Shown piece by piece: positions 58,382 to 64,000 of a stretch of DNA of 64,000 nt (its first letter is position 1; the number at the start of each line of letters is the position of its first letter). Source of the stretch: Paenibacillus aurantius (GTDB lineage Bacteria > Bacillota > Bacilli > Paenibacillales > NBRC-103111); NCBI RefSeq assembly GCF_032268605.1, contig NZ_CP130318.1, forward strand, positions 1,333,001 through 1,397,000. Direction: 5' to 3'. The notes under the pieces are model-generated. The model had not been told where the DNA came from. It searched no databases and saw nothing but the letters and a program-made list of their open reading frames with translations. The translations under genes and the position numbers were made by a program.

Positions 58382-59866
58382 ATGAAAAACGTATTGAAAG
58401 CTTCTTTGGCCCTTACTCTGTCGGCTGCTCTTCTCTCGGCCTGCGGCTCCAAAGGCGGCAGCTCGGAAGCGGGCTCCACGCCCGCCGCATCGGACGGACC
58501 GAAGCCGGAGCTTCGTCAGCTCGGCTTTGCCAAAAACTTCGATCCGAACCAGGATCCGACGGCTAAGTTTCTGGAAGAGAAAACCGGCTACAAGGTGAAA
58601 TACGAAGCGCTACCGGTAGAGAACGCCGACGACAAGCTCAATCTGCTCATGGCCAACAAAGAGCCGTACGACATTCTGAAGCTGTCGGGCTCCCAATATA
58701 ACCGCCTGGCCGCCCAGGGTGCCCTGGAGCCGCTCGATGACCTGCTCGCAAAATACGGCAAGACACTGAAGAGCGTCAACCTTCCGGAATCGTTCGAGAA
58801 CGCCAAGGTGGACGGCAAAATTTACGGCATTCCGGAGCAGCATCCGAAAGCTTTCGTCGGCAGCTCCCTTGCGATCCAGCAAGGACTTCTCGATGAGCTC
58901 GGCATGAAGGTTCCGACGACGATCGACGAGTTCTACAACCTGCTGAAAGCCATCAAGGAGAAGAAAGGCATTGTTCCTTTCAGCGGCTTTGAGAGCATCA
59001 TTCCGGAAATTTCCGGCGCCTTCGGTGTGGTCACCACCTGGAAAGATGCCAACGGCAAGCTGATTCACCGCCTAGACGATCCGGGTATGAAGGAATACCT
59101 CGCCTTCATGAACAAGCTGTATACGGAAGGCCTGATGGACCCCGAATGGCCGGTTAACAAAACGGCAACCGTCCAGCAGAAGTTCTCCACCGGCAAAGCC
59201 GGCGTCATCACCTACGGATGGGGAATCGCTCCGGCCGTAACCGCGGCATTGGAGAAAACAACGCCGGGCGCCAAAATCACCTTGATCCCGGCTCTGAAGG
59301 GCAAGGACGGACAAGTCGGCAACTGGCTGCAGGGCGGGGGAGTAAGCTGGTACATCGCTATCCCGAAATCGTCCAAGCATAAGGAAGACGCCATGAAATA
59401 CCTGGATGCGAAGGTTCAGCCGGACACGTTCAAGGAGCTGGCAATCGGGAAAGAAAACGAAGAATACAAAACGGAGAACGGCAAGCTCGTTCCGATTCTT
59501 CCGAAGTTCAACGAATCGCGCGGTAACGCCGACTGGTTCATTACGAGCACGGACGTGAAGGCCTTCAAAGAGTACTGGCTCCTCCGTGTGCGCAAGGATC
59601 CTATTCTGTACAGCACCTTTGAAGAGATCCAGAAGCAGGAAAGCGTCTCGAAGCAGGATCCGACGCTGATGGCTCCACCGCTTCCGGTGGTCGGAAGCAA
59701 CATGCAGAAGCTGAACAAGCTGGAGTCCGATTACATCATCAAAGCCTTTGCGGGGGCCGAGAAGCTGTCCGGCTACGACAATTTCGTGCAGCAGTGGAAA
59801 TCGCAGGGCGGTAACGATGTCCTCAAGGAGCTGTCCGACTGGTACGCTTCCTCCAAAAAGAAATAA
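58382..59866 (+). CDS. extracellular sugar-binding lipoprotein (LplA-type)
   Basis: This 494-residue lipoprotein has lipobox LLSAC (Cys21) and the solute-binding family 1 fold. Recognisable parts are EKTGYKVKYEALP, PYDILKLSGSQYNRLAAQGALEPLDDLL and LDAKVQPDTFKELAIGKE. It captures an oligosaccharide for the LplB/YtcP channel; the ligand cannot be read. It is separated from the permeases by 141 bases, with GGGGGAC before its ATG, and ends in a terminator. Confidence 0.9.
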   Translation: MKNVLKASLALTLSAALLSACGSKGGSSEAGSTPAASDGPKPELRQLGFAKNFDPNQDPTAKFLEEKTGYKVKYEALPVENADDKLNLLMANKEPYDILKLSGSQYNRLAAQGALEPLDDLLAKYGKTLKSVNLPESFENAKVDGKIYGIPEQHPKAFVGSSLAIQQGLLDELGMKVPTTIDEFYNLLKAIKEKKGIVPFSGFESIIPEISGAFGVVTTWKDANGKLIHRLDDPGMKEYLAFMNKLYTEGLMDPEWPVNKTATVQQKFSTGKAGVITYGWGIAPAVTAALEKTTPGAKITLIPALKGKDGQVGNWLQGGGVSWYIAIPKSSKHKEDAMKYLDAKVQPDTFKELAIGKENEEYKTENGKLVPILPKFNESRGNADWFITSTDVKAFKEYWLLRVRKDPILYSTFEEIQKQESVSKQDPTLMAPPLPVVGSNMQKLNKLESDYIIKAFAGAEKLSGYDNFVQQWKSQGGNDVLKELSDWYASSKKK

Positions 59867-59891
59867 GGTTATGGATAAGTCTTCGACCGGC

Positions 59892-59915
59892 CCTCCGCCG
59901 GGCGGAGGCTTTTTT
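59892..59915 (+). terminator. intrinsic terminator
   Basis: CCTCCGCC / GGCGGAGG stem followed by CTTTTTTC after the binding-protein gene. Confidence 0.88.
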
Positions 59916-60005
59916 CTTGTGAGCGGGCTCCATAAAATTCCACTTTTTCCCATAACCAAGAAGAGTCCCGGATTGCTTTTCTCCTTTTTTCTAGGATTAA
60001 CGTCC

Positions 60006-60100
60006 TAATGCCTTATCCGCTAAGGAAGTTCTGCTTTTCAACTGATTTGCGTGCGCATTAATAGGTTTTTTCACCTACAAAGTTACCGGATAAGGCACTA
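60006..60100. mobile_element. MITE-like repeat, copy C (95 bp)
   Basis: The same length as copy B, with ends TAATGCCTTATCCGC and TACCGGATAAGGCACTA and a matching interior (AAGTTCTGCTTTT, TGATTTGCGTG, AGGTTTTTTCACC, ACAAAGTT). It lies about 100 bases before the start of the YesN-type regulator gene. A TACAAT box follows at 60128-60133. Confidence 0.8.
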
Positions 60101-60203
60101 TGTCAGGACCATTTTCCCGTTTAGTGCTACAATAAAAGCTAGTCGGAATTGGTCCGTTGAAGCATTCATCAGGAATAGGCACAAAAGGAAAAGGGTGGTT
60201 GTC

Positions 60204-61787
60204 TTGATTCGAGTCATGCTGGTTGATGATGAGAAAATGACGAGAGAAGGGCTGAAGGAATTTATTGCGTGGGACCGCTTCGATATGCAGGTGGTGGGCA
60301 TGGCCGAGAACGGGCGCCAGGCGCTGGAACGGTTCGGCGAGCTTACGCCCGATCTGCTTGTCTGCGATGTCCGCATGCCGCACATGGACGGCCTGGAGCT
60401 GGCCCGTTCGCTGAAGGATAAGGCGCCCGCCTGCAAATTTATCTTCCTTAGCGGATATACGGACGTGGACTACCTCAAGACGGCGATCAAGCTGCAGGCC
60501 GTCGATTATGTGGAGAAGCCGGTGCAGATCCCCGAGCTCGAGGAGCTTCTGGAGCGGACGGGAGAGGACATTCGGCGGGCCCGGGAGGAGAGCCTCCGGG
60601 CCAAGCGCATCCGGGAGAGCTGGGACACCAGCCGGCCGGAGGTAGCCGGCAAGGTGATCCGCCGGCTGGTCAGCCCGACGGCCCGTTCGGGACCGGAGTG
60701 GGAGAGGACGCTCGGCGAGCTCGCGATGCTGAACCCCTCCTTCCCGTCAGCCGGAACCTGGGTATGCTGCGCAGCGGTGTTTGCTGATGCCGTGGCGCGG
60801 GAGGCTTGGAGCCGGGAGGCGGCCAAGGAAGCGGCGGTTCATGGTCTTACGGTGCTCGCCGCGGTAGTGGACGGGCGGGGAGTCGCGATGGCTGCGCTGG
60901 AATCGGAGAGGCGCCTGGAGCCCTTGACCCTCTGGCTGAACCGGATGGTCTCCCTTGGCCGCCAAGAGGGAGACGCCGGGGCCGCGGTTTCGGCCGGGGT
61001 GGGCAGCGTCATTCATTCGCTTGCCCAAGCGGAGGAGTCTTATGAAGAAGCCGTGAATGCGCTTCAATACAAATTTTACCGGGGCTGGGGAAGCGTGCTC
61101 TGGCACCGGGAGCTCCCGGGAACCCGCCGGGACGATCTGCTTCTGTTCAATAAGGAGCATTTGAAGCGCTTTGAGGAAGCGCTGAGGCGGAATGATTTTG
61201 CCGAGGCGGAGGAAGGGCTGGGACAAGCGGTTGACGAGCTGCTCGGTCATCCGGTAGGGGACGTGGAGTCGGTGCGCAAGAAGCTTTTCTTCTGGTATGT
61301 CTCTATGACCAAAATCTCCCCCGAGGCCATGTGGGAGGTCGAGAACGACGAGCTGTGGTCGAACGTGTTCGTGGCCGGCGAGCTTCATACGGTCCGGCAA
61401 TTCATGGCCCGCCGCCTGGAGATCATCAAAGAAAGCCTCGGGGAGAAGGCGCCCGTCGAGCGATCCGTCATCCGGGACGTTCTGAAATACATTCACCAGC
61501 ATTACGATGCCGACATTACGATCGCGGCCATTGCCGGCCATGTTTATCTGACCCCCACCTACCTGTGTCTCCTGTTCAAGAAGGACCGGGGAGTTTCCAT
61601 TAACGACTACATTACCTCCTACCGGATCGAGAAAGCGAAGGCCCTCCTCCGGGAAAGGGGATTAAAGCTTTATGAAATTGCCCGGATGGTCGGCTACCAG
61701 GACGCCAACTATTTCTCGAAGGTATTCCGCAAGCTGACCGGCGTCAACCCTTCCGAATACCGCGACACACTGGAGGAATACGGCTGA
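60204..61787 (+). CDS. YesN-type response regulator with AraC DNA-binding domain
   Basis: This protein has about 527 residues. The receiver domain has VDDEKMTREGLKEFI, phospho-acceptor in CDVRMPHMDG and DYVEKPVQ. A long middle region follows and a C-terminal double HTH_18 (about residues 425-520: ITIAAIAGHVYLTPTYLCLLFKKD and LYEIARMVGYQDANYFSKVFRKLTG). TTG 60204 is chosen because AAGGGTGG lies just before it; GTG 60195 is an alternative. It overlaps the kinase gene by one base and probably activates the neighbouring sugar ABC operon. Confidence 0.9.
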   Translation: MIRVMLVDDEKMTREGLKEFIAWDRFDMQVVGMAENGRQALERFGELTPDLLVCDVRMPHMDGLELARSLKDKAPACKFIFLSGYTDVDYLKTAIKLQAVDYVEKPVQIPELEELLERTGEDIRRAREESLRAKRIRESWDTSRPEVAGKVIRRLVSPTARSGPEWERTLGELAMLNPSFPSAGTWVCCAAVFADAVAREAWSREAAKEAAVHGLTVLAAVVDGRGVAMAALESERRLEPLTLWLNRMVSLGRQEGDAGAAVSAGVGSVIHSLAQAEESYEEAVNALQYKFYRGWGSVLWHRELPGTRRDDLLLFNKEHLKRFEEALRRNDFAEAEEGLGQAVDELLGHPVGDVESVRKKLFFWYVSMTKISPEAMWEVENDELWSNVFVAGELHTVRQFMARRLEIIKESLGEKAPVERSVIRDVLKYIHQHYDADITIAAIAGHVYLTPTYLCLLFKKDRGVSINDYITSYRIEKAKALLRERGLKLYEIARMVGYQDANYFSKVFRKLTGVNPSEYRDTLEEYG

Positions 61788-63613
61788 TGCTTGGCACGGG
61801 ATACCAGCGGCTGCGAAGTTATTTCTTGAACATGCGGATCCGCGGGAAGCTGCTCCTCACCTATCTGCTGCTGATTCTGGTCCCGGTGCTGACGATCGCC
61901 TGGATCACCTACCAGCGTACCTCCGGGATGATCGAAAGCCGGGTGGTGGAATCCACACGCAAATCGTTCGAGCAGGCCAATACCTTTCTGTCTTACAAGC
62001 TGAATAACATCAAGGATGTCTCGAGCTACCTGTATCTGAACCCCACGCTGACGGAAATCCTCGGAACGAAAGGGGAGGATACCTCCCTTCGGGAGCAGAT
62101 TGACAATTACCAGAAGCTGATCGAAATCATCCGTTCGGTCCAGACGAGCCGGGATATTTACAGCATACGGCTTTTCGTCAACAGCGACGCCCTCTATGCC
62201 CGGGAGAACATCACCATCCTCGGGATGGCGGGAATCACCGGGACGGACTGGTACAAGCAAATGCTCGCCAACCAGCAGAGCATTTACTGCCGGCCGACCT
62301 ATGACTACAACTATTTGGATGCGCGAGGCGTGCAGAAGATCATCTCCTGTATCCGGCCGTTGTCCGCCGACCCGGCAACCGGACAGCCGGCCGGCATCCT
62401 GTCGGTCGATGTCCTCGAAGACAGCCTCGGCACCATCATCCAGCAGACGAACATTACGAACAGCGGGGAAGTGTATTTGCTCGACAGCCAGGGCTATGTT
62501 ATCTCCGCGAAGGACAAATCGAAGATTGGCACCATTCTCAAGGAGTATACCGAAGCGGACAAAGAGCTTTCAGCCGAAGAAGAAGTCGGCTCCGGCCATA
62601 ACCCCGATGGGTCGATTCTCATCCGCAAGCAGGTGGAGGGAACCAATTGGCAGCTTGCCGCGGTCATTCCCCAGGAGGAGATCGTGGGAGGAAGCCGGCT
62701 TCTCGCGAGAGACCTGCTCGCGGTCCTGGGGATATTCGTGGTTATCGCGGTCCTGACGGCTATCGGCGTATCGAGCGGGATTACCCGCCGCATCCGCCTT
62801 CTTGTCCACCATATGAGCCGAATCGAAACGGAAAAATGGGACCAGGCGCTGCCCGTGGAAAGCCGGGACGAAATCGGCTGGCTGCAACAGCATTTCAACC
62901 GGATGAGGGAGAACATCAAGCAGCTCATCCGGGAAACCTACCAGGCCGACGCGGCGAAGAAGAATGCCGAGCTGAAGGCGCTTCAGGCGCAGATCAACCC
63001 GCATTTTCTGTACAACACGCTGGAGCTGATTCACTGGATGGCCATGAAGCACCGGGCGTTCGACATCAGCGAGCTGGTCGGAATGCTGGCGAAATTCTTC
63101 CGTCTCAGCTTAAGCGGAGGCAAGGATGTGATTCCGCTGCGGGATGAGATCGAGCATGTCCGGATCTATCTGGACATTCAGAACAAGCGCTTCTCGGGAA
63201 ATCTCGACGTCCGGTTCGAGATCGAGCCCGGGCTGGAGGAGCTCGCGGCCGTCAAGCTTCTTCTGCAGCCGCTTGCAGAGAATGCGGTGCTTCACGGCAT
63301 CCGGGAGAAGGAGGAAGGGGAGCGCGGGGCCATCTGCATCCGGGGCTGCCGTGTTGGGGACACCATCGTTCTCGAGGTGGAGGACGACGGGGTAGGCATG
63401 GACCCGATGCAGGCCGAAAGACTGTTCGAGGAGTCCCGGAGCGGCGAAGGCGGATATGGCATCCGCAACGTCGTGGAAAAAATCCGGCTCTATTACGGCG
63501 AGGAATACGGCCTGTCCTACGTCACGGCGCCCGGACAGGGGACGAAGGCGGTCATCCGCCTGCCGGTCGTGCCTTATCCGCCGCCTTCCATGCTCCCAGG
63601 GGAAGAAGGTTAG
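61787..63613 (+). CDS. YesM-type sensor histidine kinase
   Basis: This 608-residue protein has a first membrane helix (about 18-40), an extracellular dCache-like sensor region, a second helix (about 308-330), HAMP, the His_kinase domain with the phospho-accepting His in QINPHFLYNTLELIHW, and a HATPase domain (LLQPLAENAVLHG, DDGVGMD, GYGIRNV). This is the YesM/LytS class that pairs with AraC-type regulators in carbohydrate uptake. ATG overlaps the regulator stop (TGATG). The signal is probably a sugar bound directly or through the lipoprotein at 58382. Confidence 0.92.
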   Translation: MLGTGYQRLRSYFLNMRIRGKLLLTYLLLILVPVLTIAWITYQRTSGMIESRVVESTRKSFEQANTFLSYKLNNIKDVSSYLYLNPTLTEILGTKGEDTSLREQIDNYQKLIEIIRSVQTSRDIYSIRLFVNSDALYARENITILGMAGITGTDWYKQMLANQQSIYCRPTYDYNYLDARGVQKIISCIRPLSADPATGQPAGILSVDVLEDSLGTIIQQTNITNSGEVYLLDSQGYVISAKDKSKIGTILKEYTEADKELSAEEEVGSGHNPDGSILIRKQVEGTNWQLAAVIPQEEIVGGSRLLARDLLAVLGIFVVIAVLTAIGVSSGITRRIRLLVHHMSRIETEKWDQALPVESRDEIGWLQQHFNRMRENIKQLIRETYQADAAKKNAELKALQAQINPHFLYNTLELIHWMAMKHRAFDISELVGMLAKFFRLSLSGGKDVIPLRDEIEHVRIYLDIQNKRFSGNLDVRFEIEPGLEELAAVKLLLQPLAENAVLHGIREKEEGERGAICIRGCRVGDTIVLEVEDDGVGMDPMQAERLFEESRSGEGGYGIRNVVEKIRLYYGEEYGLSYVTAPGQGTKAVIRLPVVPYPPPSMLPGEEG

Positions 63614-63712
63614 GGCTAGAAGACAGCATGAGATGGGACAGGCCGGAGCGGCCGCTTGCCCTCATGCGGGAATTTTTGGGGGATACCAACAGATAAGCGC
63701 CACGAGAGGTAA

Positions 63713-63739
63713 CCGACCGGGACACCCGGTCGGTTTTTT
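63713..63739 (+). terminator. intrinsic terminator after the kinase gene
   Basis: The 9-bp stem CCGACCGGG / CCCGGTCGG with a 3-base loop is followed by six T residues (63734-63739). Confidence 0.92.
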
Positions 63740-63812
63740 GCCGTGTTCCATGTTATAGGAGGAAATCCCGGGAGATAGGGCGATGGACAAAACCTTAATA
63801 TATTCCTCTTTT

Positions 63813-63858
63813 TCGTAAGATCGAAGCATGTCCTCCCGTAAGGTTTGCCTGCACAATA
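63813..63858 (+). promoter_or_regulatory. putative YesN-type promoter motif of the right-edge gene
   Basis: TCGTAAGATCGAAG (63813-63826) stands 39 bases upstream of ACAATA (63853), repeating the block at 56271. A second CGTAAGG is at 63837, but at a different spacing from that in the first block. Confidence 0.45.
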
Positions 63859-63910
63859 GAAGGATAAAAAGGCTTATCGCCCGCCAAGGGTAGAAAGAGA
63901 GGGGAAGCCG

Positions 63911-64000
63911 ATGAGGAAGATTGTCTTCCTGCCGGGAAAGCACGTGACCGAGCGGGTCTTTCTTCCGGAGCACTTGGAAGCGCTTGAGAACAGCGGAATC
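63911..64000 (+). CDS. partial CDS at right edge (possible 2-hydroxyacid dehydrogenase)
   Basis: Only the first 30 codons are visible: MRKIVFLPGKHVTERVFLPE followed by HLEALENSGI. GAGGGGAAG lies five to nine bases before the ATG, so the start is well supported. The opening strand and spacing are compatible with a D-isomer-specific 2-hydroxyacid dehydrogenase, but 30 residues are too few for a firm call. The promoter motif it shares with the sugar ABC operon suggests a role in carbohydrate use. Confidence 0.45.
   Translation, partial: MRKIVFLPGKHVTERVFLPEHLEALENSGI

Overview
The window looks like a chromosomal segment of a Paenibacillaceae-type Gram-positive bacterium (Paenibacillus or a close relative). 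The grounds are strong AGGAGG-type ribosome sites, fairly high GC, a YesN/YesM two-component system beside an LplB/YtcP-type sugar ABC transporter, lipoproteins with LxxC lipoboxes, and an eps locus with SinR-like regulators. This is inferred from gene content and base use only.

Left edge (1-2565): a 5'-truncated NTP_transf_5 nucleotidyltransferase and an exporter-type ABC transporter. The pair resembles the tail of a Firmicutes lasso-peptide cluster whose core would lie left of the window.

Positions 2604-31418 hold a large exopolysaccharide (EPS) locus in two rightward operons. Operon 1 (2798-13283) has glycosyltransferases, a polysaccharide pyruvyl transferase, a membrane-anchored GH88-type enzyme and a Wzx flippase. 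Operon 2 (16289-30174) has EpsC, GalU, EpsD, EpsF, EpsG (Wzy), GalE, EpsL (priming transferase), EpsM and EpsN. Between them lie a leftward secreted beta-helix protein and a 54-aa small protein gene. Operon 1 has the flippase but no primer or polymerase; operon 2 has primer and polymerase but no flippase, so together they would make one Wzx/Wzy pathway. Both operons start from nearly identical sigma-A promoters whose 17-bp spacer is filled by a palindrome of the type GTTCWYTATAAAGAAC, the SinR recognition pattern. The same box occurs in both leaders, twice before the small gene, and at the promoter of the second of two sinR-like genes at the end of the locus. A structured leader resembling the EAR antitermination RNA, and a 22-bp perfect hairpin, precede epsC.

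Positions 31419-54059 are mostly ordinary chromosome: Ohr peroxidase, serine hydrolase, AraC regulator with a PhyH dioxygenase, histidinol phosphatase, LysR regulator, Hsp20, HtrA-like protease, a BusR-like (GntR plus RCK_C) regulator beside a glycine-betaine-type ABC transporter, an orphan Thoeris ThsB-like TIR protein, an OmpR-type two-component system with a secreted repeat protein, a racemase-like protein, an MFS pump with a PadR regulator, a GNAT enzyme, and an ApbE/ferric-reductase-like pair. Positions 54278-64000 carry a sugar isomerase, a repeat-rich 1.2-kb intergenic region, a sugar ABC transporter, the YesN/YesM-type system and a truncated gene at the right edge.

A MITE-like repeat of about 95 bp (end sequence AGTGCCTTATCCG) recurs between 26.6 and 60.1 kb, sometimes directly upstream of genes. 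Start codons were adjusted where a ribosome site clearly indicated a different start.
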